A stretch of 42,698 nt of DNA from Demequina sp. (GTDB lineage Bacteria; Actinomycetota; Actinomycetes; Actinomycetales; Demequinaceae), in the NCBI RefSeq assembly GCF_016278775.1, contig NZ_JADQBF010000099.1:1-42698 (forward strand). The letters run 5' to 3'. The notes under the pieces are model-generated. The model searched no databases and was not told the origin of the DNA. It saw nothing but the letters and a program-made list of their open reading frames with translations. Numbering within the stretch: the stretch's first letter is position 1; each line of letters starts with the position of its first letter. Made by a program: the position numbers and the translations under genes. Positions 7,456 through 16,931 of the stretch are shown here, piece after piece.

Positions 7456-8037
7456 TCAACGAATGGCACGCGCAATTGTTGCCCTGAGCAGGCCCCTGTT
7501 GTCCGGGTGGTAGGAGGGTGAGGTGCTCACGATCGTCAACTCCTCCGTGGCGGCGAGTTGGGCGATCACGATGACCGCCAGCAGCACTGGCAAGGACAAC
7601 TGGCCCTGTGTGAGCCCGATGGCGGCAACGACCGCAAGGGCCGCGCCCGATGCCCGGTTGAGGTCGGTATGCATGACGGACCATCGGCGAAAACGACGCC
7701 TCGTGACCGCCAGGTTCGCCGCACGGGTGGCCGCGACGATCCCGGCACCTGCAGCCAGGGCGGGTACGAGCGGAAGCTCCACGGTGGTGAGGACCACAAA
7801 CGCGGCGGCCGCGAAGAAGACAGTGTCGGCCACGGAGTCGAGGCGGGCGCCGCGTTCGCTCGCGGTGCCACTGCGCCGGGCCCACCACCCGTCGGCGACA
7901 TCCGTCGCGCAGCCCGCCGTGAAGAGGGCGAGCGCGACACCGCGATGGGGCGCCATAGCGACGAGCGCGAAGGCGAGCGGAATGCGCGCCACGGTGAGGG
8001 CATCTGGCCCCGTGAGGCGGCTTCGCATTCCTTGCAT
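7456..8037 (-). CDS. CDP-alcohol phosphatidyltransferase family protein
   Basis: A 193-residue integral membrane enzyme with the complete CDP-alcohol phosphotransferase signature D-x2-D-G-x2-A-R-x8-G-x3-D-x3-D, read as DVADGWWAR...GARLDSVAD. The conserved aspartates bind the divalent metal and the CDP-alcohol. About six membrane segments are visible. It should transfer a phosphatidyl group from CDP-diacylglycerol (or a similar donor) to an alcohol in phospholipid synthesis. Which alcohol cannot be told; it is not an obvious PgsA or PIS. The start was moved from 8055 to the ATG at 8037 because a TAGGCT box lies seven bases before that ATG. Confidence 0.85.
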   Translation of the reverse strand: MQGMRSRLTGPDALTVARIPLAFALVAMAPHRGVALALFTAGCATDVADGWWARRSGTASERGARLDSVADTVFFAAAAFVVLTTVELPLVPALAAGAGIVAATRAANLAVTRRRFRRWSVMHTDLNRASGAALAVVAAIGLTQGQLSLPVLLAVIVIAQLAATEELTIVSTSPSYHPDNRGLLRATIARAIR

Positions 8038-8044
8038 GGCCGCG

Positions 8045-8050
8045 AGCCTA
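8045..8050 (-). promoter_or_regulatory. -10 box, leaderless promoter of the phosphatidyltransferase gene
   Basis: Minus strand TAGGCT, seven bases before the ATG at 8037. The same hexamer and spacing occur at ndk, and the same hexamer at smc. Confidence 0.55.
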
Positions 8051-8136
8051 GGCACGCGCGGCCGAATCCGCTAGAGGGCGGGGCTCCGACCCGCGCGGGT
8101 GCTGTGACGCATCCCAAGAAATGATTGACTCTCCTC

Positions 8137-8655
8137 ATGAAGATCGTGTCTGATCCGGAAGTGGTGGAGCGTCCGCAGGTGCCGTACGTGGCGTTCAAGG
8201 ATCGTGTTCCCTTCAGGGGACTCGCCACGCACACGGCTGCGATGCGCACGGAGCTCCAACGGTGGCTGCAAGGTCACCCCGTCGACGTCGGCGGCCCGGC
8301 GTTCCTGCGCCTGCACGTGATCGACCTGTCCGACCGGGCCACCGTGTCTGCGGCGGTCCCCGTGGTGAGCGAGGAGGCGGCACTCGCGGCGGTAGAGGCG
8401 GCGGGGGAGCCGCGCATCGTTGCCGACACGGTGCCAGCCGGGCGTTACGCGACTCTCACCTACATGAACCACGGGATCAAGGCCAACAGGGTGTTGACGC
8501 AATGGTGTGCCGCCCAGGGGCTCGAGATCGAGCGGCTCAGGGACGACACCGGCAACACCTTCACGGCCCGACTCGAGACGTACCTGACGGACCCCGCTCA
8601 GGAGCGCCGCGTCTCCCACCGTCAGGTGAGGCTCGACTTCAAGCTCGCCGACTGA
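8137..8655 (+). CDS. GyrI-like / AraC effector-binding domain protein
   Basis: A 172-residue stand-alone small-molecule-binding domain of the GyrI/AraC effector-binding (SOUL-like) type. It starts VERPQVPYVAFKDRVPF, has a central VVSEEAALAAVEAAGEPRIVADTVPAGRYA block (the typical 'xxxLPaGrYA' strand) and ends LETYLTDP...VRLDF. No DNA-binding domain is attached. Relatives bind hydrophobic drugs or hydrolyse small toxic molecules. ATG 8137 was chosen over TTG 8125, as the homologous region begins there. It has no clear ribosome binding site. Ligand unknown. Confidence 0.78.
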   Translation: MKIVSDPEVVERPQVPYVAFKDRVPFRGLATHTAAMRTELQRWLQGHPVDVGGPAFLRLHVIDLSDRATVSAAVPVVSEEAALAAVEAAGEPRIVADTVPAGRYATLTYMNHGIKANRVLTQWCAAQGLEIERLRDDTGNTFTARLETYLTDPAQERRVSHRQVRLDFKLAD

Positions 8656-8664
8656 CCCCAAACT

Positions 8665-9882
8665 CTATGGCGAGATCGTCACGCGAAGTAGGCGATCATC
8701 GCCGTCGCGAACGTCCCCCCGTCCGTCGGTGTTGCCGGTGAGGAGGTACAACTCGCCGTCTGCGCCGACCGCGACGTTGCGGATGCGCCCCAGCCCGTCG
8801 AGCAGGACGTGCGGGGTCGCGACACCCTCCCCAGTGAGCGGAACCCGCCACACGCGTTCGCCGCGCAACGCCCCCACATAGAGGCCCTCGACGGTCACGG
8901 CCATCCCAGAGGGTGACGCGTCGTCTGTCGCCCACTCGACCACTGGGTACGTCAGGCCGTCGACCGTCTCGCCCAGTTCCGTGCCTTCTGGCGCGCCGTC
9001 GCGCGCCTCGACTATGGGCCACCCGTAGTTGCGACCGGGTTCGATGAGGTTGATCTCGTCAGTAGAGTTCTGGCCGAACTCGGAGGCGTACATGCGCCCG
9101 TCCGCAACCCAACCCATTCCCTGAACGTTGCGGTGTCCGTACGTCCACACGAGGGTACCGAAGGGATTCCCCGGTGCGGCCAGCCCGTCCCCTGCGCCAC
9201 CGTCGGCGACGATGCGCAGAATCTTGCCGGCGAGAGAGCCCTTGTCCTGTGCGAGGTCCGCGTTGCCCGCGTCGCCCGTCGAGACGTACAGGTAGCCGTC
9301 CGGGCCGAAGGCGAGCCTCCCTCCATCGTGATTGCGCGCCTTCGGGATGCCGTCGAGGATGACGGTGGGTGCGCTCAAAGAGTTGCCGTTGAGCGACATG
9401 CGTAGCACCGCATTGCCGTCCGGCCGAGTCTGGTAGGCATACAGCACGGAGGGATCGTCTGGGTGTAGCGCGAGGCCCAGCAGACCCGCCTCGCCTTGGG
9501 GGTCGTTCGCCGACGCGAGGTCTTGGGCGCCAGCTCCCGTGAGGGCGGAGGTGGCGCCGTCCTGTCCGATGCGCAGAATGCGGCCGGCGTCGCGCTCGCT
9601 CACCAGCGCGTCCCCGTCAGGTGTGAAGGCGATCGCCCAGGGCACGTCGAGCCCGGTGGCGACATCGCGCTGACTGGTCACAGTGACCTCTGCGACCCCG
9701 CCGATCACCTGAGGCGCGTCACTTGGTGGAGTTGGCACCGCCCCGTTTGCGGAGATGGGGGGCTGATCGGAAGCGTGTGGCGAGGAATCGTCGGGCGTGG
9801 TGGAGGTGCACGCCGACGTCAGCGCGAGGGCGGCCGCGCACGCAAGAGCGGGTCGCAATCGTTGAGCGGTGCTTCTCACCAT
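8665..9882 (-). CDS. PQQ-dependent sugar dehydrogenase-like lipoprotein
   Basis: A 405-residue exported protein. The lipobox LTSAC ends at Cys25. The rest is a six-bladed beta-propeller of the soluble glucose/aldose sugar dehydrogenase family: LDVPWAIAFTPDG, GLLGLALHPD, NHDGGRLAFGPDGYLYVSTGDAG, YGHRNVQGMGW, NYGWPIVEAR. The histidine in the 'GLALHPD' blade and the GHRN segment are positions involved in cofactor binding and catalysis in characterised members. It should oxidise a sugar or related alcohol outside the membrane, but PQQ synthesis genes are not in the window. The start was moved from TTG 9918 to ATG 9882 because a TAGCGT box stands seven bases before that ATG. Confidence 0.87.
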   Translation of the reverse strand: MVRSTAQRLRPALACAAALALTSACTSTTPDDSSPHASDQPPISANGAVPTPPSDAPQVIGGVAEVTVTSQRDVATGLDVPWAIAFTPDGDALVSERDAGRILRIGQDGATSALTGAGAQDLASANDPQGEAGLLGLALHPDDPSVLYAYQTRPDGNAVLRMSLNGNSLSAPTVILDGIPKARNHDGGRLAFGPDGYLYVSTGDAGNADLAQDKGSLAGKILRIVADGGAGDGLAAPGNPFGTLVWTYGHRNVQGMGWVADGRMYASEFGQNSTDEINLIEPGRNYGWPIVEARDGAPEGTELGETVDGLTYPVVEWATDDASPSGMAVTVEGLYVGALRGERVWRVPLTGEGVATPHVLLDGLGRIRNVAVGADGELYLLTGNTDGRGDVRDGDDRLLRVTISP

Positions 9883-9889
9883 GCCGATC

Positions 9890-9895
9890 ACGCTA
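9890..9895 (-). promoter_or_regulatory. -10 box, leaderless promoter of the sugar dehydrogenase gene
   Basis: Minus strand TAGCGT, seven bases before ATG 9882. No ribosome binding site. Confidence 0.5.
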
Positions 9896-9948
9896 GATCG
9901 AACCCGCCCCGGTGACAACTGCGGCGGTCATGGTCCACCTTCGACGAC

Positions 9949-10335
9949 TCAGACGTCAGAGGCGAGGAGGCTCAGCCAGTTGCCCGCCGGGTCCTTGAAC
10001 CACGCGACATCTGGCATGGTGCCGGACGGGTCCCGCGCCACGCCGTCGTCTGCGGTGAAGGGCAGCCGCTCGAGCGGGACGCCCGCCTCGGCGAGACGCC
10101 GCGCGGTGGCACTCACATCCGCGACGGGGAACATCAGGACTGTGTGCGAAGCGGGGGTGTGATCCTCCTTCTCGTAGACCATGAACGTGGCACCGTGCGG
10201 AAAGGTGAGCTGGAGGAGCGGTGCGCCCGCATCGATGATTGACGTCTCAATGCCGAGCATGTCGCCGTAGAAAGCGGCCGCGCGTTCTACGGAGTCTGTC
10301 GAGAACGAGCCAATGGCCTTGCTGGATCCGAGCAT
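9949..10335 (-). CDS. VOC (glyoxalase/bleomycin-resistance) family protein
   Basis: A 128-residue single-domain VOC protein. It has two beta-alpha-beta3 modules: SFSTDSVERAAAFYGDMLGIE with LQLTFPHGATFMVYEK, then VLMFPVADVSATARRLAEAGVP with WFKDPAGNWLSLLA. Members bind a metal and act as isomerases, dioxygenases or antibiotic sequesterers; the function here is unknown. A strong AAAGGAG stands six bases before the ATG, unlike the leaderless genes nearby. It is divergent from the ileS T-box. Confidence 0.82.
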   Translation of the reverse strand: MLGSSKAIGSFSTDSVERAAAFYGDMLGIETSIIDAGAPLLQLTFPHGATFMVYEKEDHTPASHTVLMFPVADVSATARRLAEAGVPLERLPFTADDGVARDPSGTMPDVAWFKDPAGNWLSLLASDV

Positions 10336-10386
10336 GATGATCTCCTTTCGCCCCTAGTGTCGCTCGCGAGCGCTCTGAGCGCCCGG

Positions 10387-10392
10387 TAAGAT
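10387..10392 (+). promoter_or_regulatory. -10 box of the ileS T-box transcript
   Basis: TAAGAT lies about seven bases ahead of the inferred 5' end of the T-box RNA (about 10399). The -35 is unclear. Confidence 0.45.
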
Positions 10393-10398
10393 GCGTGA

Positions 10399-10660
10399 CA
10401 ACAGCGTCGACCCGGCGATCACCGGTGAGCTTGCGGAAGAACGGGCGTCAGCCTCAGTAGAACCGCACGGGCAGCCCGTCACAGCGGCGTCCTTGTGAAA
10501 GCAGGGGCATGAGTGGTCGGCCGTCCCGCGAGGGGAGGCAGGCAAGCGAGGTGGTACCGCGCAAGGTTCCTTGAGGACATTGTCCCTCGGGTCGGAGCGT
10601 CCTCGCATGAGTTGACCTGATGCCCGTACCGCCAATGCCTGCTTCACCAAAGGAATCACC
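10399..10660 (+). promoter_or_regulatory. T-box riboswitch controlling ileS (Ile specifier)
   Basis: The leader has the conserved T-box core AGGTGGTACCGCG at 10549-10561, whose UGGU (10552-10555) pairs with the acceptor end of uncharged tRNA. A very short stem I (CCGG 10412-10415 / CCGG 10422-10425) presents a CGATCA loop with the codon ATC (10418-10420), matching tRNA-Ile. Downstream pairing (GAGGA ... TCCTC) leads to the start region with AAAGGA six bases before GTG 10661, and no T-run terminator is seen. This is the known actinobacterial ultrashort-stem-I ileS type, which regulates translation: uncharged tRNA-Ile should open the ileS ribosome binding site. Confidence 0.9.
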
Positions 10661-13600
10661 GTGAGCGACGCCCGCTACCCCCTGCATCGTCCCGCTGGAG
10701 AGGTCTCTTCTTCTCCCAGCTTCCCCTCCCTCGAGGAGGACGTGCTCGCGTACTGGAAGGCCGACGGCACGTTTCAGGCGTCAATTGACAATCGCGACGA
10801 CGCTGAGGAATTTGTCTTCTACGACGGCCCGCCCTTCGCGAACGGTCTGCCGCACTACGGGCACCTGCTGACTGGCTACGCCAAGGACGTGGTGCCTCGC
10901 TTCGAGACGATGCGGGGCAAGAAGGTGGAACGCCGGTTTGGCTGGGACACGCACGGCCTTCCTGCAGAGCTCGAGGCCGAGCGCATCTTGGGCATCACCG
11001 ACAAGTCCCAGATCGACGAGATGGGGATCGCCGCGTTCAACAAGGCGTGCCGCGACTCGGTGCTGAAGTACACCGACGAGTGGGAGGCGTACGTCACGCG
11101 CCAGGCCCGCTGGGTGGACTTCGACAACGACTACAAGACGCTCGACGTCACCTTCATGGAGTCAGTGATCTGGGGCTTCAAGCAGCTCTACGACAAGGGG
11201 CTCGCCTACGAGGGCTACCGAGTGTTGCCGTATTGCTGGCGCGATGAGACGCCCCTGAGCAACCACGAGTTGCGGATGGACGACGACGTGTACGCGGACC
11301 GCCAGGACCCCGCGCTGACGGTGCTGCTTCCATTGGTCGACGCGCCAGGCAGCCTCGCGGGCGCCTCCGTGCTCGTATGGACGACGACGCCGTGGACGCT
11401 GCCGTCCAACCTTGCTGCGGCGGTGGGTCCGGACATCGAGTATTCGGTGGTGGTTCCGGTGGAAGGCCCGTTCATCGGACAACGGATGGTGCTCGCGACC
11501 GGCCGCGTGGGCGCGTACGCGCGCGAATTGGGGGACGACGTCAGGGTGGTGGCGACGGTCAAGGGTTCCGACCTCGCCGGGCTGCGGTACGAGCCGCCCT
11601 TCGACTACTTTGCTGGGCGGGAGAACGCGCACCGCATCCTTGAGGCCGACTTCGTGTCGACGGAGGACGGCACCGGCATCGTTCACCTTGCACCCGCCTT
11701 TGGTGAGGACGACATGGCGGTGTGTGCCCAGGCGGACATCGAGCCAGTCATCCCTATCGACTCCAAGGGGCGCTTCACCAGTGAGGTGCCTGACTATGAA
11801 GACCAGCAGGTGTTCGACGCCAACCCGAACATCATCCGCGACCTCAAGGCCGCAGGAACGGTGCTGCGCCACGAGACCTACAACCACAGCTACCCACACT
11901 GCTGGAGGTGCCGCAACCCGCTCATCTACCGCGCCATCGGCTCCTGGTTTGTGCGAGTCACCGAGTTCCGCGACCGGATGGTCGAGCTCAACCAGCAGAT
12001 CACCTGGGTACCCGAGCACATCAAGGACGGCCAGTTCGGCAAGTGGCTCGAGGGTGCGCGCGACTGGTCCATCAGTCGCAACAGGTACTGGGGCACGCCC
12101 ATCCCCGTCTGGGTGAGCGACGACCCTGAGCACCCCCGGGTGGACGTGTACGGCTCGCTTGAGGAGCTCCAACGCGACTTTGGCAGGCTGCCGCTGAACG
12201 AGGCAGGGGAGCCGGACCTTCACAGGCCGTACATCGACGATCTCACCAGGCCCAACCCCGACGACCCCTCCGGCGCGTCGACCATGCGCCGCATCTCCGA
12301 CGTGCTGGACGTGTGGTTCGACTCCGGGTCGATGCCCTTCGCGCAGGTGCACTACCCGTTCGAGAACGAGGAGTGGTTCGAGTCTCACTACCCAGGCGAC
12401 TTCATCGTGGAGTACATCGGGCAGACCCGCGGCTGGTTCTACACGCTGCACGTGCTCGCCACCGCGATCTTCGACCGGCCCAGCTTCTCCACGTGCGTCA
12501 GTCACGGCATCGTGCTGGGAAGCGATGGCCGCAAGATGTCCAAGTCGCTGCGCAACTACCCGGACGTCAACGACGTGTTCCACCGCGACGGTTCAGACGC
12601 GATGCGCTGGTTCCTCATGTCTTCGCCGATCCTGCGCGGCGGCAACCTCATGGTCACGGAGGAGGGCATCCGCGAGGGCGTCCGCGAGGTGATGCTGCCG
12701 CTGTGGTCCACGTACTACTTCTTCACGCTGTACGCGGGCGCGGCAAACGGCGGCGCTGGCGTGCTCGGCAAGGCCATTGACGACGCCAGGGTCGCCTCGC
12801 TGCCGGTCATGGATCGCTACGCGCTGGCCAAGACGGCCGAACTGGTGGAGACCGTGACGGCGCAGATGGAGGAGTTCGACGTCCCCGGCGCGTCCGACGC
12901 CCTAGCGCAATACATGGACCTGCTGACCAACTGGTACGTCCGGACCCAGCGCGACCGGTTCTGGGATGAGGACGCGGACGCGTTCGACACCCTCTACACC
13001 GTGCTGGAAACGGTCACCCGACTCGCCGCGCCGCTGCTCCCGCTCACCACTGAGGAGGTGTGGCGAGGGCTCACGTGCGGGCGCTCCGTGCACCTCACCG
13101 ACTACCCCGTCGCCCCCACGGCGTGGGCGGACTCGACGCTTGGCGGCGCGATGGACCAGGTGCGCGAGGTCGTATCGGTGGCGCACGCGGTGCGCAAGAA
13201 GGCTCAGATTCGGGTGCGCCAGCCGCTTGGGGCCCTAGAGGTCGCGGTGCCGGAGCCTGAGACCCTGCGCCCCTACGTGGCGCTGATCGCGTCAGAACTC
13301 AACGTCAAGACGGTGGTGAGCGTGACCGTTGAGGCCTTCGAGAGGGCCAACCCTGTCGAGGTTCGCCTCACCGTCAACGCACGCGCGGCGGGACCGCGCA
13401 TCGGCAAGGCCGTCCAGGATGCCATCAAGGGTTCCAAGACGGGCGACTGGTCAGAAGTGGATGGCGTGGTCACGTCAGGCGGCATCGCCCTGGAGGAGGG
13501 GGAGTACGAACTCGCCACCGTCATCGGCGGCGGGGGAGACGACGCCGTGGTCGCGGCCGTGTTGCCGTCTGGCGGCTTCGTGGCGCTCGACACCGCGCTC

Positions 13601-13831
13601 ACCCCTGAGTTGGAGGCAGAGGGCTACGCGCGTGACCTCATCAGGTCGATCCAGGACACGCGCAAGGCGGAGGGCCTTAACGTTGGCGACCGGATCGCGC
13701 TGACGTTGACGGTGCCAGCCGAGCGAGTGGCGGCTGTCGAGACTCACCGCGAGCTCATCGCTGGCGAAGTGCTGGCGACGTCGCTCGAGGTGACCGCCGG
13801 GGACGAGTCGGTCACCGTAGCGAAGGCCTAG
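10661..13831 (+). CDS. ileS: isoleucyl-tRNA synthetase, type 2
   Basis: A 1056-residue class I aminoacyl-tRNA synthetase that charges tRNA-Ile. The HIGH motif reads [13 protein letters not shown] near residue 65 and the KMSKS motif [14 protein letters not shown] near residue 625. The editing domain lies between them ([12 protein letters not shown], then [15 protein letters not shown]), and the anticodon-binding helical domain follows. The [11 protein letters not shown] version of HIGH and the long C-terminal extension mark the eukaryote-like type 2 enzyme, a class associated with natural mupirocin tolerance (family knowledge). The GTG start is set by AAAGGA upstream. Expression is under the T-box at 10399-10660. 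Confidence 0.98.
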   Translation: MSDARYPLHRPAGEVSSSPSFPSLEEDVLAYWKADGTFQASIDNRDDAEEFVFYDGPPFANGLPHYGHLLTGYAKDVVPRFETMRGKKVERRFGWDTHGLPAELEAERILGITDKSQIDEMGIAAFNKACRDSVLKYTDEWEAYVTRQARWVDFDNDYKTLDVTFMESVIWGFKQLYDKGLAYEGYRVLPYCWRDETPLSNHELRMDDDVYADRQDPALTVLLPLVDAPGSLAGASVLVWTTTPWTLPSNLAAAVGPDIEYSVVVPVEGPFIGQRMVLATGRVGAYARELGDDVRVVATVKGSDLAGLRYEPPFDYFAGRENAHRILEADFVSTEDGTGIVHLAPAFGEDDMAVCAQADIEPVIPIDSKGRFTSEVPDYEDQQVFDANPNIIRDLKAAGTVLRHETYNHSYPHCWRCRNPLIYRAIGSWFVRVTEFRDRMVELNQQITWVPEHIKDGQFGKWLEGARDWSISRNRYWGTPIPVWVSDDPEHPRVDVYGSLEELQRDFGRLPLNEAGEPDLHRPYIDDLTRPNPDDPSGASTMRRISDVLDVWFDSGSMPFAQVHYPFENEEWFESHYPGDFIVEYIGQTRGWFYTLHVLATAIFDRPSFSTCVSHGIVLGSDGRKMSKSLRNYPDVNDVFHRDGSDAMRWFLMSSPILRGGNLMVTEEGIREGVREVMLPLWSTYYFFTLYAGAANGGAGVLGKAIDDARVASLPVMDRYALAKTAELVETVTAQMEEFDVPGASDALAQYMDLLTNWYVRTQRDRFWDEDADAFDTLYTVLETVTRLAAPLLPLTTEEVWRGLTCGRSVHLTDYPVAPTAWADSTLGGAMDQVREVVSVAHAVRKKAQIRVRQPLGALEVAVPEPETLRPYVALIASELNVKTVVSVTVEAFERANPVEVRLTVNARAAGPRIGKAVQDAIKGSKTGDWSEVDGVVTSGGIALEEGEYELATVIGGGGDDAVVAAVLPSGGFVALDTALTPELEAEGYARDLIRSIQDTRKAEGLNVGDRIALTLTVPAERVAAVETHRELIAGEVLATSLEVTAGDESVTVAKA

Positions 13832-13857
13832 GGGAGGCGCAGTCTGGCGCGCGGGCG

Positions 13858-16800
13858 TCATCGCCAGATGTCGTACACCGTCGCCGCAGACTCGGGGGCC
13901 TGCCGTTGCCTGATGTCCAGGAGCGCCTCGAAGCCTGCAGGCGTCTTCGTGTAGATCAGTTCGCCAGCACCCACGTTGCGGTTCCAGTGATGCGCGTACA
14001 CGACCGCGCGCTCCTTGCGCGCCCCGAAAACCTCAGGCAAGGCATGGAAGGTGACCCCGGCGTCGGCGCCCGCAATGCGACGCAGCACCGTCCAGGCCGG
14101 ACGCAACCACACCGCGGGCAGTTTGGACACGTCGCGGCCAATGACGTAGCGCTGGCGGTCGATGGGGGCGAGGGCCTCGGCCATGCACCGCGCGAACAGG
14201 GTCGCGTCGTCGAACGACGCCCGCGCCAGCCTCACCTCGAAGCTGAGCGACGGCGTCTCCACCACCATGACGTCTTCCGGTTGGGTCTGCACGCTCACGA
14301 GCCTCAGCTCGATGAGCGCCAGCGTGATGGTCCTGCCGATGTCCTTGAGCACCAAGTCGGGATGGTCGCCGCGCATGAGCGTTCGGTAGATCTTGACGCC
14401 GCGTACCACCGCATACGCGGTCCACCCGACAACGCCAGCGGCGATCACGGCAGTGACGATTCGCGCGTCCTGGACTCGGAGCAGTTGCGGCGAGAACACG
14501 GCGGTCGCGATGAGCGCGGCCATGCCCACCAGCGAGCCCCTGAACTCCGCCAGCAACTTGCGCAGGGTCGCGGACACGCTGTGGACCGAGCGCATCGGCA
14601 GGCTGGGCCTCGTGAGGGTGGTGGCCACGCTCGCGTCGTTGTCGTAGGGGTCGCCGATGCGCCACATGGTGCGGCTTTCTGGTCGCCGGGCGATTTGCGC
14701 GAAACTCGCGGCGGTGATGTCCCGGATCGCCTGACGAGCACGGTGTGCGTTGGTGAGGACGCGCGCCATCCCATCGTTGGGCGAGAGCCGCGCGAGCGCG
14801 TTGTCCAATCGGGGATCGACGTGGACGAGTCCCCTGGTGATCCTGCCAACGTGCTCAGGCGCCACCCCATAGTCGGGAGTGATCCCCCATACGGAGCGGT
14901 GGCGCCTGGCAAGGCGACGGACGTCCGCAAACGACGATTGTGGCGGGTTCTTCGTGGGCGGCAGGCACACGACGTCCCAGTTGTGGGCCACCTTGTCCGG
15001 CCATGTGGGATCGAGGCGGATCGCCCGCCCACGGAGCTGTTGAGTGGAAGTGGAGGTCGCCGCAGTGGTGAGATCGATCATGACGGCAAGGGACAGGGCG
15101 TCCCATCCCTCCGCGAAGAGCCCCCTGGTGCCCACCAAGACCTTGATGACTCCTTGTTCAAACGCGGCCGTCACCATGCGCACGTAGGTTCCGCTCGACC
15201 ACCCCCTGCCGTCCGCCTGAACCTCGAGGGCCGTTGCCAAGGGGTGCCGCACTGTCCGGCATCGCGCCTCGAGAACTTGGCCCTCAAGCCAGGTGTTGAA
15301 CCAGTCGATGAGCGGTTGACCGTGGTCTGCGTCCATCCATAGCGTCGTGCCCGTCACCAAGACGGGGTCAAGGTCGTGACTGCGAGGGTCTTGAGTGAGT
15401 TCGGTGAACACGCGCCGAGCGCTACCGCGTTGGGGTCCCTTCGCGTCGCCAGCGAACATCGATCCCGTCTTCTCGAAATCCGTGACCACCACCGCGCGGA
15501 AGCGATCGCCGAGCGCCGACGCCTCGGCATCGAGGATCGCCGCGGCCTGACGCGTCTTGGCGAGCGAGTACGACATCACCGATTCTGCGATGGGTCGACG
15601 CTGCCGCAGTCCCGCTTCCGTGAGGCCCAAGCCGAAAGGGGCGAGCGATTGCTTGAGCTCGGTGAGGCGCTTGTGATCGCTGCGGTCCGCACTGATCTTG
15701 AGGTAGTCGAGCGCGTAGCGCTCGAGGACGGCGAGCGAATCCTCGAAAGTGGGCTCTTGGCGCGCGCTGTACGGGATAGGGAGGCCGGCGGGGAGGCTTG
15801 CGGGGAGTCCCGCTTGGTGGGCGTGCCGCAGGGCGCTTACTGCGAGCGGCGTGTCCTCCCGCAGAAGCGAGTTCCACCGCGACGGCGCATCCGGCCCCTT
15901 TGCCATGCGCCCCTCGACAAGCCACGATCTGAAGGAGGGCAGCGAGCCGATGTCAGTCACAACGTCGGCAAACTGAGACCTCGCCGTTTCGAGAAATTCT
16001 GCCTCATCGTCAGTGGGATCGACGAAGGCAACGAGGTCTCTGTACGGCGCGAGGTCGCCCTCCTTGACCACGGCAGGAGTCGGCACTTCGTACGTGACGT
16101 CTCCGAGGAGTCCGTGGTAGTTCTCGTACTCCGTGCCGTCCTCAAGGCTGGGGAGGGTCGCGGTCAGTCCGATGATGCGTGGTGTGTCGATGCGCGAGAT
16201 GAGATAGGCGAGCACGATCGCCCAGTAGTCGAGCAGGTGGTGGCACTCATCGAGCACCACGGTGCGCACCCCGGAGTTCACCAGAGCGTCGACCAGGGCT
16301 CTCGCGTTGGGGTGCAGCAGCGCACCGATGTCCGAGTCCGGTTCCGTCAAGGCCCTTCGGCGCACGATGCCGATGCGGCGCCTGATCTCCTTGGCGTAGG
16401 CACTCGGGTTGTTCGCTCGCATCGTGTCGAGCCGTTCCCGCACCGCCCCGACGGGAGCGCCGTCATGGGCGCTCAGTTCGAACTCCCACTGGGCCCTGGC
16501 GGCGTCACGGAGGGAGTCAGATGCCGTGTCGACCGTCGAGATGATCTGGTAGGTCAGCGCGGAAATCGACGCGCTCGCGTCGGGCGTGGTGGTGACGAGT
16601 TCGGCGTGCTCGGCGTCGTCGGCGCAGAACATCCTGGCCTTGTCCGCCCACTGACGCTGGATCGTGGTGGTGGGGGCGAAGATCACCGCCCGCTCGCCGA
16701 GGCGATGAATCATCTCGAGGCCAAGAATGGTCTTGCCAGAGCCGGGCGGAGAGACGATGTGGAAGACCTCGCGCGCCTCGGGAGCGTCGAGGCGGTGCCC

Positions 16801-16881
16801 AATGCGATCGAGGATCAGGCTCTGGTAGGTGCGGAACGGGTGGGCGAACCGCATGTGCGCTACGTCCCCTGGCATCCCCAC
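13858..16881 (-). CDS. large SF2 (DEAD/DEAH-like) helicase with C-terminal membrane segments
   Basis: A 1007-residue superfamily 2 ATPase. Walker A is SPPGSGKT (44-51), motif II is DECH (211-214), motif III is LTATLP near 238. The second RecA domain has GTRGLFAEGWDALSLAV and QQLRGRAIRLDP (motifs V and VI). After residue ~700 it leaves the helicase fold. Two hydrophobic segments (about 782-797 and 805-825) lie in an otherwise soluble C-terminal part of about 300 residues that I do not recognise. DNA or RNA translocation is expected, perhaps tied to the membrane. Target and pathway are unknown. GTG 16881 is supported by TAGAGT six bases upstream. It converges on ileS, and no partner nuclease or methylase gene is adjacent. 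Confidence 0.8.
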   Translation of the reverse strand: MGMPGDVAHMRFAHPFRTYQSLILDRIGHRLDAPEAREVFHIVSPPGSGKTILGLEMIHRLGERAVIFAPTTTIQRQWADKARMFCADDAEHAELVTTTPDASASISALTYQIISTVDTASDSLRDAARAQWEFELSAHDGAPVGAVRERLDTMRANNPSAYAKEIRRRIGIVRRRALTEPDSDIGALLHPNARALVDALVNSGVRTVVLDECHHLLDYWAIVLAYLISRIDTPRIIGLTATLPSLEDGTEYENYHGLLGDVTYEVPTPAVVKEGDLAPYRDLVAFVDPTDDEAEFLETARSQFADVVTDIGSLPSFRSWLVEGRMAKGPDAPSRWNSLLREDTPLAVSALRHAHQAGLPASLPAGLPIPYSARQEPTFEDSLAVLERYALDYLKISADRSDHKRLTELKQSLAPFGLGLTEAGLRQRRPIAESVMSYSLAKTRQAAAILDAEASALGDRFRAVVVTDFEKTGSMFAGDAKGPQRGSARRVFTELTQDPRSHDLDPVLVTGTTLWMDADHGQPLIDWFNTWLEGQVLEARCRTVRHPLATALEVQADGRGWSSGTYVRMVTAAFEQGVIKVLVGTRGLFAEGWDALSLAVMIDLTTAATSTSTQQLRGRAIRLDPTWPDKVAHNWDVVCLPPTKNPPQSSFADVRRLARRHRSVWGITPDYGVAPEHVGRITRGLVHVDPRLDNALARLSPNDGMARVLTNAHRARQAIRDITAASFAQIARRPESRTMWRIGDPYDNDASVATTLTRPSLPMRSVHSVSATLRKLLAEFRGSLVGMAALIATAVFSPQLLRVQDARIVTAVIAAGVVGWTAYAVVRGVKIYRTLMRGDHPDLVLKDIGRTITLALIELRLVSVQTQPEDVMVVETPSLSFEVRLARASFDDATLFARCMAEALAPIDRQRYVIGRDVSKLPAVWLRPAWTVLRRIAGADAGVTFHALPEVFGARKERAVVYAHHWNRNVGAGELIYTKTPAGFEALLDIRQRQAPESAATVYDIWR

Positions 16882-16887
16882 GCGACG

Positions 16888-16893
16888 ACTCTA
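16888..16893 (-). promoter_or_regulatory. -10 box, leaderless promoter of the helicase gene
   Basis: Minus strand TAGAGT, six bases before GTG 16881. Confidence 0.5.
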
Positions 16894-16931
16894 GGGGATC
16901 GCGCTCACTCACCGGTGAGCAAGTGCTTCCG

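Noticed and set aside
11162-12583. 473-codon frame opposite ileS
   Set aside because: Antisense shadow of ileS; no motifs, His/Val-rich composition.
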